DNA of 64,000 bases from Pseudomonas sp. 8Z. Lineage in GTDB: Bacteria > Pseudomonadota > Gammaproteobacteria > Pseudomonadales > Pseudomonadaceae. A program made the position numbers and the translations under genes. The stretch covers positions 445,755 to 509,754 of the forward strand of contig NZ_LR733827.1 in assembly GCF_902506535.1 (NCBI RefSeq), read 5' to 3'. Of the stretch, positions 12,547 to 21,237 are shown one piece after another (positions within the stretch are counted from its first letter, which is position 1; each line of letters starts with the position of its first letter). The notes under the pieces are model-generated. The model had not been told where the DNA came from. It was given only the letters and a program-made list of their open reading frames with translations, and made no database searches.

Positions 12547-15171
12547 ATGAAAAGCGCAGAAATCCGTGAAGCCTTCCTGAGCTTCTTCGAAGAAAAAGGG
12601 CACACCCGTGTCGCTTCCAGCTCGCTGATCCCGGCGAATGACCCGACCCTGCTGTTCACCAACGCAGGCATGAACCAGTTCAAGGACTGCTTCCTGGGCC
12701 TGGAAAAGCGCGCCTACACCCGCGCTACCACCAGTCAGAAGTGCGTGCGTGCCGGCGGTAAGCACAACGATCTGGAAAACGTCGGCTATACCGCGCGCCA
12801 CCACACCTTCTTCGAAATGCTGGGCAACTTCAGCTTCGGCGACTATTTCAAGCGTGATGCCATTACCTATGCCTGGGAGTTCCTGACCTCCGACAAGTGG
12901 CTGAACCTGCCCAAGGAAAAACTCTGGGTCACCGTCTACGCCACCGATGACGAGGCCTACGACATTTGGACGAAGGAAGTCGGCATCCCCACCGAGCGCA
13001 TGATCCGCATTGGTGACAACAAGGGCGCGCCGTATGCTTCCGATAACTTCTGGGCGATGGGCGATACCGGCCCGTGCGGCCCGTGCACCGAGATCTTCTT
13101 CGACCACGGCGAGCACATCTGGGGCGGCCCGCCCGGCAGCCCGGAAGAAGACGGTGACCGCTACATCGAGATCTGGAACAACGTCTTTATGCAGTTCAAC
13201 CGCACCGCGGATGGCGTGCTGCACCCGCTGCCGGCGCCTAGCGTGGACACCGGCATGGGCCTGGAACGCATCAGCGCCGTGCTGCAGCACGTCAACTCGA
13301 ACTACGAGATCGACCTGTTCCAGAACCTGTTGGCCGCTTCGGCTAAAGCCATTGGCTGCGCCAACGAAGGTCAGGCTTCGCTGAAGGTGGTGGCCGACCA
13401 TATCCGCTCCTGCAGCTTCCTGATTGCCGATGGCGTGACCCCGTCCAACGAAGGCCGTGGCTACGTGCTGCGCCGCATCGTGCGCCGCGCCTGCCGTCAC
13501 GGCAACAAGCTGGGTGCCAAGGGCAGCTTCTTCTACCAGATCGTCGCCGCCCTGGTGGCTGAGATGGGCGAAGCCTTCCCCGAACTCAAGCAACAGCAGG
13601 CACATATCGAGCGCGTGCTGAAAACCGAAGAAGAACAGTTCGCCAAGACCCTGGAGCAGGGCCTGAAGATCCTCGAACAGGATCTGGCTGATCTACAGGG
13701 CTCGGTCATTCCAGGCGATGTGGTGTTCAAGCTGTACGACACTTACGGTTTTCCGGTCGACCTGACTGCTGACATTGCCCGCGAGCGCGAACTGTCGGTG
13801 GACGAGGAGGGCTTCGAGCGTGAAATGGAAGCGCAGCGCGAACGCGCCCGTTCTGCCAGCTCCTTCGGTATGGATTACAACGCGCTGGTGAAAGTCGATA
13901 CTGACACCAACTTCCTCGGTTACGAAGGCACCAGCGGCAGCGGCAAGATCATCGCCCTGTTCAAGGCCGGCGCCGCAGTCGACAGTCTCGCCGAAGGCGA
14001 GGAGGGCGTGGTGGTGCTGGACCAGACCCCGTTCTACGCCGAGTCCGGCGGTCAGATCGGTGACTGCGGTTATCTGGAGGGCGTCGGCGTGCGCTTCGAC
14101 GTGCGTGACACCACCAAGGCGGGCGGCGCTTTCCTGCACCACGGCGTAGTCGCCAAGGGCGGCCTGAGCGTCGGCACCAGCGTCAAGGCCGAGGTCGAGG
14201 CCGATGTGCGTCAGGCTACCGCGCTGAACCACTCGGCGACCCACCTGCTGCATGAAGCCCTGCGTATCGTGCTCGGCGACCATGTGCAGCAGAAGGGCTC
14301 GCTAGTCAACAGCCAGCGCCTGCGCTTCGACTTCAGCCACTTCGAGGCGATCAAGCCGGAGCAGCTCAAGCAGATCGAAGACATCGTCAATCGTGTGGTG
14401 CGCGAGAACACGGCGGTGGAAACCGAAATCACCGATATCGAAACCGCCAAGGCCAAAGGTGCTATGGCGCTGTTCGGTGAGAAATATGGTGATCAGGTGC
14501 GCGTGCTGAGCATGGGCGGCGACTTCTCCGTCGAGCTGTGCGGTGGCACCCACGTGGCCCGCACTGGCGACATTGGCCTGTTCAAGATCGTCGGCGAGGG
14601 CGGTGTGGCAGCAGGTGTGCGCCGTATCGAGGCGGTTACCGGTGGGCAAGCGTTGGCTTGGCTCAATGGCGCCGAGGAGCAGCTCAAAGAAGCCGCTTCG
14701 CTGGTCAAGGGCAATCGCGACAACGTGTTGGACAAGCTCTCGGCGCTGATCGAGCGCAACCGCCAGTTGGAAAAGGAGCTGGAACAGCTCAAGGCCAAGG
14801 CCGCCAGCGCTGCGGGTAACGATCTGGCTGGTTCTGCTGTGGACGTGAAGGGTACCAAGGTGCTGGCTGCGCGTCTCGATGGTTTGGACGGCAAGGCATT
14901 GCTGGCGCTGGTCGATCAGCTCAAGAACAAGCTGGGTAGCGCGGTGATTTTGCTCGGCGGCGTGTTCGAGGAAAAGGTCGTACTGGTCGCGGGTGTCACC
15001 CAGGATCTGACCGCCAAGCTCAAGGCTGGTGACCTGATGCGTCAGGCCGCGGCAGCCGTTGGTGGCAAGGGTGGCGGTCGCCCGGATATGGCTCAGGGGG
15101 GCGGTGTCGATGCAGCCAAGCTGGATGACGCCCTGGCGCTTGCAGCGGCCTTGGTCGAACAAGCTTCGTAA
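12547..15171 (+). CDS. alaS: Alanyl-tRNA synthetase
   Basis: An 874-residue class II aminoacyl-tRNA synthetase charging tRNA-Ala. The catalytic core is seen in [19 protein letters not shown] and [37 protein letters not shown]. The editing domain carries [11 protein letters not shown] (HxxxH zinc site) and [15 protein letters not shown]-terminal coiled-coil/DHHA1 region ends in [15 protein letters not shown]. Length and order (followed by lysC and rsmA) are conserved in Pseudomonas. Confidence 0.98.
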   Translation: MKSAEIREAFLSFFEEKGHTRVASSSLIPANDPTLLFTNAGMNQFKDCFLGLEKRAYTRATTSQKCVRAGGKHNDLENVGYTARHHTFFEMLGNFSFGDYFKRDAITYAWEFLTSDKWLNLPKEKLWVTVYATDDEAYDIWTKEVGIPTERMIRIGDNKGAPYASDNFWAMGDTGPCGPCTEIFFDHGEHIWGGPPGSPEEDGDRYIEIWNNVFMQFNRTADGVLHPLPAPSVDTGMGLERISAVLQHVNSNYEIDLFQNLLAASAKAIGCANEGQASLKVVADHIRSCSFLIADGVTPSNEGRGYVLRRIVRRACRHGNKLGAKGSFFYQIVAALVAEMGEAFPELKQQQAHIERVLKTEEEQFAKTLEQGLKILEQDLADLQGSVIPGDVVFKLYDTYGFPVDLTADIARERELSVDEEGFEREMEAQRERARSASSFGMDYNALVKVDTDTNFLGYEGTSGSGKIIALFKAGAAVDSLAEGEEGVVVLDQTPFYAESGGQIGDCGYLEGVGVRFDVRDTTKAGGAFLHHGVVAKGGLSVGTSVKAEVEADVRQATALNHSATHLLHEALRIVLGDHVQQKGSLVNSQRLRFDFSHFEAIKPEQLKQIEDIVNRVVRENTAVETEITDIETAKAKGAMALFGEKYGDQVRVLSMGGDFSVELCGGTHVARTGDIGLFKIVGEGGVAAGVRRIEAVTGGQALAWLNGAEEQLKEAASLVKGNRDNVLDKLSALIERNRQLEKELEQLKAKAASAAGNDLAGSAVDVKGTKVLAARLDGLDGKALLALVDQLKNKLGSAVILLGGVFEEKVVLVAGVTQDLTAKLKAGDLMRQAAAAVGGKGGGRPDMAQGGGVDAAKLDDALALAAALVEQAS

Positions 15172-15187
15172 TTAGTATGAAAACGGG

Positions 15188-15214
15188 GCCCGCAGTGCGT
15201 CCGGCGGGCCTTGG
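15188..15214 (+). other. GC-rich hairpin between alaS and lysC
   Basis: GGCCCGC and GCGGGCC form a strong stem with a short loop just after the alaS stop. There is no T-tract, so it may be a pause/attenuation hairpin rather than a canonical terminator. Confidence 0.4.
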
Positions 15215-15273
15215 CAGTATGGCCCGATGCGGGTTTAATGGGCGCCCTTCGAGGATTCAGGCGGCTTTTTGAA

Positions 15274-16512
15274 ATGGCTTTGATCGTACAGAAGTTTGGG
15301 GGCACCTCCGTCGGCACCGTCGAGCGTATCCAGCAGGTGGCCGAGAAGGTGAAGAAATTCCGCGAGAACGGTGACGACATCGTCGTCGTGGTTTCCGCCA
15401 TGAGTGGCGAGACCAACCGCCTGATCGATCTGGCCAAACAGATCACCGAGGGCGAGCCGGTGCCGCGTGAGCTGGATGTGATGGTCTCCACGGGGGAGCA
15501 GGTGACCATCGCGCTGCTGGCCATGGCGCTGATCAAGCGTGGCGTGCCAGCGGTGTCCTATACCGGCAACCAGGTTCGCATCCTCACCGATAGCGCCTAC
15601 AACAAGGCGCGCATTCTGCAGATCGATGATCAGAAGATTCGTGCTGATCTCAAGGCGGGTCGCGTCGTCGTTGTTGCTGGCTTCCAGGGCGTCGATGAGC
15701 AGGGCAGCATCACCACGCTAGGTCGTGGTGGCTCCGACACCACAGGTGTAGCGCTGGCTGCAGCGCTGAAAGCCGATGAGTGCCAGATCTATACCGATGT
15801 CGATGGTGTTTACACCACCGATCCACGTGTGGTGCCTAAGGCTCAGCGTCTGGAAAAGATCACCTTCGAAGAGATGCTGGAAATGGCCAGTCTCGGCTCC
15901 AAGGTGCTGCAGATCCGCTCGGTGGAGTTTGCCGGCAAGTACAACGTCCCGCTGCGCGTTCTGCACAGCTTTCAGGAGGGGCCGGGCACCCTCATTACCC
16001 TTGATGAAGAGGAATCCATGGAACAGCCGATCATTTCCGGCATCGCTTTCAATCGCGACGAAGCCAAGCTGACCATCCGTGGCGTGCCGGATTTGCCGGG
16101 CGTGGCCTTCAAAATTCTTGGCCCGATCAGCGCTGCCAATATCGAAGTGGACATGATCGTGCAAAACGTGGCGCACGATAACACCACCGATTTCACCTTC
16201 ACCGTGCATCGCAACGACTACAACAACGCTCTCAGTGTGCTGCAGAAGACGGCTGATGAGCTGGGTGCCCGTGAAGTTGTCGGTGACACCAACATTGCCA
16301 AGGTTTCCATTGTTGGTGTTGGTATGCGCTCCCATGCAGGCGTTGCCAGTCGCATGTTCGAAGCTCTGGCCAAGGAAACCATCAATATCCAAATGATCTC
16401 TACCTCTGAGATCAAGGTTTCTGTGGTTATCGAGGAGAAGTATCTAGAGCTGGCTGTGCGTGCTCTGCACACCGCTTTCGAACTCGACGCCCCGGCCCGA
16501 CAGAGCGAGTAA
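15274..16512 (+). CDS. lysC: Aspartate kinase
   Basis: A 412-residue aspartokinase, the first step of the Lys/Thr/Met family. The kinase domain shows LIVQKFGGTSVG at the start and TLGRGGSDTTGVALAAAL in the active site; two ACT domains follow (IRGVPDLPGVAFKILGPIS and KVSIVGVGMRSHAGVASRMFEAL) for feedback by lysine and threonine. The start at 15274 gives the conserved MALIVQKFGG. An in-frame ATG at 16018 (codon 249) with GAGGAATCC ahead could start a separate regulatory beta subunit of about 164 residues, as described for several class-I aspartokinases. Confidence 0.97.
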   Translation: MALIVQKFGGTSVGTVERIQQVAEKVKKFRENGDDIVVVVSAMSGETNRLIDLAKQITEGEPVPRELDVMVSTGEQVTIALLAMALIKRGVPAVSYTGNQVRILTDSAYNKARILQIDDQKIRADLKAGRVVVVAGFQGVDEQGSITTLGRGGSDTTGVALAAALKADECQIYTDVDGVYTTDPRVVPKAQRLEKITFEEMLEMASLGSKVLQIRSVEFAGKYNVPLRVLHSFQEGPGTLITLDEEESMEQPIISGIAFNRDEAKLTIRGVPDLPGVAFKILGPISAANIEVDMIVQNVAHDNTTDFTFTVHRNDYNNALSVLQKTADELGAREVVGDTNIAKVSIVGVGMRSHAGVASRMFEALAKETINIQMISTSEIKVSVVIEEKYLELAVRALHTAFELDAPARQSE

Positions 16513-16522
16513 TGGATCGACC

Positions 16523-16559
16523 CGAAAGGCGCGGCTGGTTCCGCGCCTTTCGTTTTTTT
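16523..16559 (+). terminator. Rho-independent terminator after lysC
   Basis: GAAAGGCGCGG and CCGCGCCTTTC form an 11-bp perfect stem followed by seven T. Confidence 0.9.
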
Positions 16560-16572
16560 GACTGGCATGCGG

Positions 16573-16600
16573 GAACTTTCTTTCTGCGCGGGCTGGTCAA
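16573..16600 (+). promoter_or_regulatory. Candidate AlgU (sigma-22)-type promoter for rsmA
   Basis: GAACTT at 16573 is followed after 18 bp by TCAAT, resembling the AlgU consensus GAACTT-N16/17-TCnnA with one extra spacer base. AlgU control of rsmA is reported in P. aeruginosa. The site is about 100 bp before the start codon. Confidence 0.4.
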
Positions 16601-16700
16601 TACTTGGGTGGAAGCTTGACGGCTCAATTGGGTTGCAGGCTGCCGCCATTTTATTTTTGCAGACTGTTGTTCTGAAAATGTAATCCGTGAGGAGAAAGGA

Positions 16701-16886
16701 ATGCTGATTCTGACTCGCCGGGTCGGAGAGACCCTGATGGTCGGTGATGAAGTGACTGTCACCGTGTTGGGTGTGAAAGGTAACCAGGTGCGTATTGGTG
16801 TCAATGCGCCGAAAGAGGTTGCCGTGCACCGTGAAGAAATCTACCAACGCATCCAGAAAGAGAAGGGTGACGAACCAAGCCACTAA
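16701..16886 (+). CDS. rsmA: Post-transcriptional regulator RsmA/CsrA
   Basis: A 61-residue CsrA-family RNA-binding protein. [25 protein letters not shown] is the conserved beta-strand start and [13 protein letters not shown] holds the RNA-contacting arginine. It represses translation by binding GGA motifs near ribosome sites and controls secondary metabolism and biofilm genes in Pseudomonas. Its own leader has two GGA motifs in the Shine–Dalgarno region, permitting autoregulation. It sits between lysC and a tRNA cluster as in P. aeruginosa. Confidence 0.97.
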   Translation: MLILTRRVGETLMVGDEVTVTVLGVKGNQVRIGVNAPKEVAVHREEIYQRIQKEKGDEPSH

Positions 16887-16905
16887 TTTTTCTACAAATT
16901 TTTGT

Positions 16906-16933
16906 TTGCAAACGGGGAAAACATGGTTATCAT
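16906..16933 (+). promoter_or_regulatory. Sigma-70 promoter for the tRNA-Ser/Arg cluster
   Basis: TTGCAA (16906) and TATCAT (16928) are separated by 16 bp and followed by a GCGCCCC discriminator typical of stringently controlled stable-RNA promoters, just before tRNA-Ser. Confidence 0.6.
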
Positions 16934-16947
16934 GCGCCCCGTGTTGC

Positions 16948-17038
16948 GGAGAGGTGGCCGAGTGGCCGAAGGCGCTCCCCTGCTAAGGGAGTACACCTCA
17001 AAAGGGTGTCGGGGGTTCGAATCCCCCCTTCTCCGCCA
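16948..17038 (+). tRNA. tRNA-Ser (anticodon GCU)
   Basis: A 91-nt sequence with a long variable arm typical of tRNA-Ser, anticodon loop CTGCTAA (GCT), GGTTCGAATCC T-arm and encoded CCA end. Confidence 0.95.
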
Positions 17039-17109
17039 TTATTCAGCGAGTCTGGTGTAAGCCAGGCTGGCGAATCAACCAGAGGTGATCTGGTATAAAA
17101 GCACCGACC

Positions 17110-17186
17110 GGACTCATAGCTCAGCTGGATAGAGTACTCGGCTACGAACCGAGCGGTCGGAGGTTCGAATCCTCCTGAGTCCGCCA
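17110..17186 (+). tRNA. tRNA-Arg (ACG), copy 1
   Basis: A 77-nt cloverleaf with anticodon loop CTACGAA (ACG), seven-base acceptor stem GGACTCA/TGAGTCC and encoded CCA. Copies 2 and 3 look identical over the whole gene. Confidence 0.95.
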
Positions 17187-17188
17187 TA

Positions 17189-17222
17189 TTAAAATGGCTT
17201 GCATCGCTGCAAGCCATTTTGT
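17189..17222 (+). terminator. Terminator-like hairpin after tRNA-Arg copy 1
   Basis: AAAATGGCTTGCA and TGCAAGCCATTTT form a long stem followed by GTTTC. A decayed version (GGCTTGCAGTGCTGCAAATCATTTT) follows copy 2. Confidence 0.55.
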
Positions 17223-17258
17223 TTCAACCAGCGGTGATCTGGTCTAAAAGCGCCATAA

Positions 17259-17393
17259 GGTCGTACGAAAGCGTAGCGAGCGAAGGGTAGGCGAGGCGAA
17301 AGCGAGCGAAGAAGCGCAGTTTAGTTTTCTAAATGAGCATTCTGAGTTCGCTTTCAACGAAGCATAACCAAGCGCAGTACCTTTCGAGTGATC
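17259..17393. mobile_element. MITE-like element, copy 2 (135 bp) in tRNA array
   Basis: The element has imperfect terminal inverted repeats (GGTCGTACGAAAG at the left, CTTTCGAGTGATC at the right) and an internal palindrome AGTTTAG...CTAAAT. It is nearly identical to copy 3 and shares core blocks with copy 1. It contains no gene. Confidence 0.55.
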
Positions 17394-17399
17394 TGTAAC

Positions 17400-17476
17400 G
17401 GACTCATAGCTCAGCTGGATAGAGTACTCGGCTACGAACCGAGCGGTCGGAGGTTCGAATCCTCCTGAGTCCGCCA
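17400..17476 (+). tRNA. tRNA-Arg (ACG), copy 2
   Basis: Same 77-nt sequence as copy 1, 290 bp downstream of it. Confidence 0.95.
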
Positions 17477-17547
17477 TATTGAATGGCTTGCAGTGCTGCA
17501 AATCATTTTGTTTCAACCAGCGGTGATCTGGTCTAAAAGCGCCATAA

Positions 17548-17682
17548 GGTCGCGCGAAAGCGTAGCGAGCGAAGGGTAGGCGAGGCGAAAGCGAGCGAAG
17601 AAGCGCAGTTTAGTTTTCTAAATGAGCATTCTGAGTTCGCTTTCAACGAAGCATAACCAAGCGCAGTAGCTTTCGAGTGACC
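17548..17682. mobile_element. MITE-like element, copy 3 (135 bp) in tRNA array
   Basis: Almost the same sequence as copy 2, with ends GGTCGCGCGAAAGC and GCTTTCGAGTGACC. Its position relative to the following tRNA-Arg equals that of copy 2, so tRNA plus element were duplicated as one unit. Confidence 0.55.
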
Positions 17683-17688
17683 TGTAAC

Positions 17689-17765
17689 GGACTCATAGCT
17701 CAGCTGGATAGAGTACTCGGCTACGAACCGAGCGGTCGGAGGTTCGAATCCTCCTGAGTCCGCCA
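17689..17765 (+). tRNA. tRNA-Arg (ACG), copy 3
   Basis: Same 77-nt sequence as copies 1 and 2, 289 bp after copy 2. It is followed by a strong terminator. Confidence 0.95.
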
Positions 17766-17768
17766 TAC

Positions 17769-17801
17769 CAAAAGGGCCTGCAGTAATGCAGGCCCTTTTT
17801 A
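17769..17801 (+). terminator. Terminator of the tRNA cluster
   Basis: AAAAGGGCCTGCA and TGCAGGCCCTTTTT form a long perfect stem with a T-tract. The stem is symmetric and can also serve the convergent gene on the minus strand. Confidence 0.85.
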
Positions 17802-17809
17802 TTTGTGCT

Positions 17810-18295
17810 TTATTTCTTTACGCAACCCGCTTCGTCGAAATTGATCTGCTGGCGCTTGCCGCGTTTGTCGTCATAGTAATAGCGCTGCCGCCCGTTCTGG
17901 CGGGTGATTCTGTCCGGTTTGCCCAGGCTGCTTTCTACATCGGCGCGGCTCATGCCGCTGCGTATTTCTTGGCGAATGATGGCCTGGCGTCTTTCGCTGC
18001 TACTGATCAGATTGCCGCAGCCATCGTCGTGCTGACCCACAATGACTAGATCCTCTTGGGAGGTTGCTGGTTTGGGGCGTTTTGGGGTGTTTGCCAGTGG
18101 AATGGCTTTGCCGCTGCTGGGGGTGTGGTTGCGTGCATCCTGCAGATGCTGTTCCTGGTCGCTTTTGCAGCCGTGGCGTGTGAAGGTGACATGGCCGTTG
18201 GCGTCAACGCAACGGAACACGCTGGTTGCTAGGCTGTCTTGAATAGGGGAGAGAAGCACGGCAGTTAACAGTGCGGCGAAGTGTGATCCTCGCAT
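17810..18295 (-). CDS. DUF4124-type exported protein
   Basis: A 161-residue protein with an N-terminal signal peptide (RGSHFAALLTAVLLSPIQDSLAT) followed by VFRCVDANGHVTFTRHGC, the short beta-hairpin/Cys motif of DUF4124 proteins common in Pseudomonas. The C-terminal part (GMSRADVESSLGKPDRITRQNG...YYYDD) resembles the SmpA/OmlA-type fold seen in outer-membrane assembly lipoproteins, but there is no lipobox. The minus-strand start has GGAGGA upstream. It is probably periplasmic; its function is unknown. Confidence 0.75.
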   Translation of the reverse strand: MRGSHFAALLTAVLLSPIQDSLATSVFRCVDANGHVTFTRHGCKSDQEQHLQDARNHTPSSGKAIPLANTPKRPKPATSQEDLVIVGQHDDGCGNLISSSERRQAIIRQEIRSGMSRADVESSLGKPDRITRQNGRQRYYYDDKRGKRQQINFDEAGCVKK

Positions 18296-18616
18296 GATTC
18301 GTCCTCCTTGACGGTTTCATGACTAGGCTAGCCCATTTTTTCGTATGCGTCAGGGTGTCTTGCGGGCGATAGCTGGCGTCGCATAGCCAGGTTTTCATGC
18401 GTGATCGAAGTTTGTGATGCAAGCGCTTGTTCTTGCCGTGCTTTTGTCACGTACAAAGCGATTTGCGGTGTTATTATTCGCCGCGTCAGCCTCGCCGAGG
18501 CTTGTGGAATACCACCATGGACTTACCCAGTAGTTACTCAAAACTCCCCTCGTACAATCGTGTAAGACCTGATTGATCCCCTTTGGCGCGCCTGCCAACT
18601 GGGGGTGGAGCGCGCT
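18296..18616. other. Intergenic region upstream of mgtE
   Basis: This 321-bp gap separates the divergent DUF4124 gene and mgtE. Apart from the hairpin at 18578–18604 next to the mgtE ribosome site I see no gene or RNA family. It does not resemble an M-box riboswitch to my eye. Confidence 0.4.
18578..18604 (+). promoter_or_regulatory. Hairpin overlapping the mgtE Shine–Dalgarno region
   Basis: CCCC-TTTGGC and GCCAA-CT-GGGG can pair around a 6-nt loop. The 3' arm runs into the purine-rich GGGGGTGGAG ribosome site of mgtE, so the fold could mask translation initiation. Confidence 0.4.
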
Positions 18617-20059
18617 ATGACTGAAGTAGAAGCCAAAAAGCCGCAAGAGAGCCTGCAGGATCGCCTGGCACAGGTGGTCGAGCTGTTGCACCGGCATAAG
18701 CTGGTTGAAGACTTGACTCATCGTCAAGAGGGCCAGCATCAGGATCGGGTCGAGATCCTGGTGCATCGGCAGAATCTTGCCGAGTTGCAGCGCAAGCTCG
18801 AAGGTGTGCATCCCGCCGATATCGCTCACATTCTTGAGGCTTTACCGCTCGAAGATCGTTTGACCGTCTGGCAATTGGTCAAGGCCGAGCGCGACGGCGA
18901 CATCTTGCTGGAAGTGTCCGACGCGGTACGTGAAACCCTGATCGCTGACATGGATGATCATGAGATTCTCGCCGCGGCCAAGGACCTCGATGCTGATGAG
19001 CTTGCCGACTTGGCGCCCGAATTGCCGCGCGATGTCGTTCACGAGCTTATGGAGACGCTCGACGCCCAGCAGCGTGAGCGTGTGCGTTCGGCGCTGTCCT
19101 ATGAGGAGGATCAGGTCGGTGCGCTGATGGACTTCGAGATGGTGACTATCCGTGAGGATGTCAGTCTTGAGGTCGTGCTGCGCTACCTGCGTCGTCTGAA
19201 GGAGCTGCCAGGTCATACCGACAAGCTTTTCGTTGTGGATTATGACGGCGTGCTCAAGGGGGTGTTGCCGATCAAACGTCTGCTGGTCAACGACCCGGAT
19301 AAACAGGTTGGCGAGGTTATGGCTGACGATCCGGTGAGCTTCCATCCTGATGAAGATGGCTACGACGCTGCTCAGGCTTTCGAGCGCTACGATTTGATTT
19401 CTGCTCCGGTCGTGGACAAAAACGGCAAGCTGATTGGTCGTCTGACCATTGATGAAATGGTTGACCTGATCCGTGAGGAAAGTGAAAGCGAAGTGCTGAA
19501 TATGGCCGGTCTGCGTGAGGAAGAGGATATCTTCGCCTCAGTGTGGAAATCGGTGCGCAACCGTTGGGCCTGGTTGGCGATCAATCTGGTAACGGCCTTT
19601 TTGGCGTCGCGAGTGATTGGTCTTTTTGAAGGGTCGATCGAGAAGCTGGTCGCGTTGGCGGCGTTGATGCCCATTGTTGCAGGTATTGGCGGCAACTCGG
19701 GTAATCAGACCATCACTATGATCGTGCGTGCCATGGCGCTGGATCAGGTCAGCACGGGCAATACGGCACGCTTGGTGCGTAAGGAGCTCGGCGTTTCATT
19801 GATTAATGGCATTCTTTGGGGGGGGGTAATTGGTGGGGTTGCCTACTATCTGTACGGCAGTTGGTCGCTGGGTGTGGTGATGACTACGGCAATGACACTG
19901 AATCTCTTGCTGGCAGCGTTGATGGGGGTGTTGATTCCTATGACTCTGGCGCGCATGGGGCGTGACCCTGCCATGGGGGCTAGTGTAATGATCACCGCTA
20001 TGACTGATAGTGGTGGCTTTTTCATCTTCCTTGGGCTGGCTTCAATCTTTCTGTTATAG
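18617..20059 (+). CDS. mgtE: Magnesium transporter MgtE
   Basis: A 480-residue MgtE/SLC41-type Mg2+ channel. Residues 1–150 form the acidic superhelical MgtE N domain (LEGVHPADIAHILEALPLEDR), followed by two CBS domains to about residue 285 (VSLEVVLRYLRRL..., SAPVVDKNGKLIGRLTIDEM). Five transmembrane helices follow; the third to fifth contain the conserved PIVAGIGGNSGNQ and TDSGGFFIFLGLA segments that line the pore. The ATG at 18617 is preferred over a GTG at 18605 because it gives the usual N-terminus. In Pseudomonas, MgtE also influences type III secretion (established for P. aeruginosa). Confidence 0.95.
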   Translation: MTEVEAKKPQESLQDRLAQVVELLHRHKLVEDLTHRQEGQHQDRVEILVHRQNLAELQRKLEGVHPADIAHILEALPLEDRLTVWQLVKAERDGDILLEVSDAVRETLIADMDDHEILAAAKDLDADELADLAPELPRDVVHELMETLDAQQRERVRSALSYEEDQVGALMDFEMVTIREDVSLEVVLRYLRRLKELPGHTDKLFVVDYDGVLKGVLPIKRLLVNDPDKQVGEVMADDPVSFHPDEDGYDAAQAFERYDLISAPVVDKNGKLIGRLTIDEMVDLIREESESEVLNMAGLREEEDIFASVWKSVRNRWAWLAINLVTAFLASRVIGLFEGSIEKLVALAALMPIVAGIGGNSGNQTITMIVRAMALDQVSTGNTARLVRKELGVSLINGILWGGVIGGVAYYLYGSWSLGVVMTTAMTLNLLLAALMGVLIPMTLARMGRDPAMGASVMITAMTDSGGFFIFLGLASIFLL

Positions 20060-20147
20060 GCCTGTCTAGCTGCTTGAGCGCTCGCATTAAGTGTGTGGGC
20101 GTTGTGCATTGCCCGATTCTGTGGGGAGGTAATGCAATTGAAAACAA

Positions 20148-20332
20148 AAAACCGGCTTTATCAGATTGTGTGAAAACTTCCGCTCAGTCTGATGTTCGCG
20201 TCGCCATGCGGAAAGTTCAGAAGCTTCCCGATCTGGCTTGCTCAGATCTGACAAGAGAGCGCCAAGTGTGATCGTTGATTGATCAGACCTGGCGCTCAAT
20301 TCGTTTTCACACGGCCTGATAAGGCCGGTTTT
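20148..20332. repeat. 185-bp element with about 30-bp terminal inverted repeats
   Basis: The left end AAAACCGGCTTTATCAG...GTGTGAAAAC (20148–20177) is matched at the right by GTTTTCACAC...CTGATAAGGCCGGTTTT (20303–20332), about 25 of 30 positions complementary. Inside lies a second hairpin GAGCGCCA...TGGCGCTC. It has no coding capacity. The right end itself contains CGGCC-TGATAA-GGCCG followed by TTTT and may terminate mgtE. Confidence 0.5.
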
Positions 20333-20346
20333 GGGAAAGGGCTTGC

Positions 20347-20673
20347 TTAGGCTTCTTCAGTTGCCATTTCCACGTCGTGTGCAATGAGTGCGACGAGTGC
20401 GGTCTGCTGTCGGCGTGACAGTTGGCGGAAGCGTTGCAGGAGTTCGCGCTCGTGCAGCGACAGCTCAGGACTGTCCAAGCGCATGTTGAGGTCGTCGTCT
20501 AATGCACCTTCCTGCAGCATGCTCTGCTCAAGGCGGGCAATGATTTCCGAGTTCATGCTGCGGTGATGGTTGCGTGCTACGTCAGCGATACGCTCACGCA
20601 TGCCATCAGGCAAGCGAACGACAAATTTGTCAGCCGTGCGGCTGGAGTAGGTAGCCTGTTTCATAGGGCGCAT
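20347..20673 (-). CDS. amrZ: Ribbon-helix-helix regulator AmrZ
   Basis: A 108-residue Arc/MetJ-fold protein closely matching AmrZ (alginate and motility regulator Z, formerly AlgZ) of P. aeruginosa as I recall it. Visible are the N-terminal beta strand [37 protein letters not shown] and the C-terminal tetramerisation region [30 protein letters not shown]. It controls alginate, flagella, c-di-GMP and also iron genes in pseudomonads and represses its own promoter. It is convergent with mgtE across the 185-bp inverted-repeat element. Confidence 0.92.
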   Translation of the reverse strand: MRPMKQATYSSRTADKFVVRLPDGMRERIADVARNHHRSMNSEIIARLEQSMLQEGALDDDLNMRLDSPELSLHERELLQRFRQLSRRQQTALVALIAHDVEMATEEA

Positions 20674-21237
20674 TCATTACCGGTTAGTTCAGGGAGCGAT
20701 ACTGGTAGTCAGTGTCGAGATTGTCACCGGTTTGACCGTCTTTAGCACTAGCCGTTCAACCGGTATCGCGTTCTGCGTCGTTATGACCCGGAGGTCTCTG
20801 AACAGTTCCTTGACGCCAAATACGTGGCACATTGTCATCGAAGTGTGGGCTTTATGCCAGCACCAATTGTCAGAAATGCGTAGCATTCGGCATAACGCTT
20901 CTCTTGGACGTTTCTTTGCTTAAAAGATTCAAGATTGCGCTATCTCTTGGCATGTGAGCTTCGAGGTTGTGACGGTTTCTACATATTTGGCTGCATTTTT
21001 GCCAGGGTTCGTCGATTTTACAGTCTTAATGATAGTAGACGGCCATCATTGTGTCTGCGAAGGGCTGGCGATTTTGGGCTCTCAAATGTTCTCCATACGA
21101 TCGCTTGGCGTGTTTGTGCGAGAGTGCTGCAAAATGTGTATTCGCTGACGTGTGCAGTTTTGCACGGCCAATAGTCGCGTTCGCATAGATGCATTCGTCG
21201 CTTGGGGCTGGTGTGGTGTCAGGCAGGAAGTATTTCA
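20674..21237. other. 564-bp gap between amrZ and phnN with no recognisable gene
   Basis: The gap should hold the amrZ promoter (minus strand) and the phnN promoter. Several short open frames exist, but none has a ribosome site, codon bias or recognisable motif. The stretch looks more AT-rich than its flanks. I do not recognise a small RNA. Confidence 0.4.

Noticed and set aside
16930..17766. Minus-strand frames beginning MADSGGFEPPTARF over the tRNA genes
   Set aside because: They are the antisense translation of tRNA genes, a well-known false protein family. The three copies simply reflect the three tRNA-Arg genes.
17100..17770. CRISPR array
   Set aside because: The 290-bp periodicity comes from tRNA plus MITE units; repeats and spacers do not have CRISPR lengths and no cas gene is present.
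20935..21174. Short plus-strand frames in the amrZ–phnN gap
   Set aside because: They have atypical codon use, no Shine–Dalgarno and no hydrophobic or motif pattern that would support a gene.
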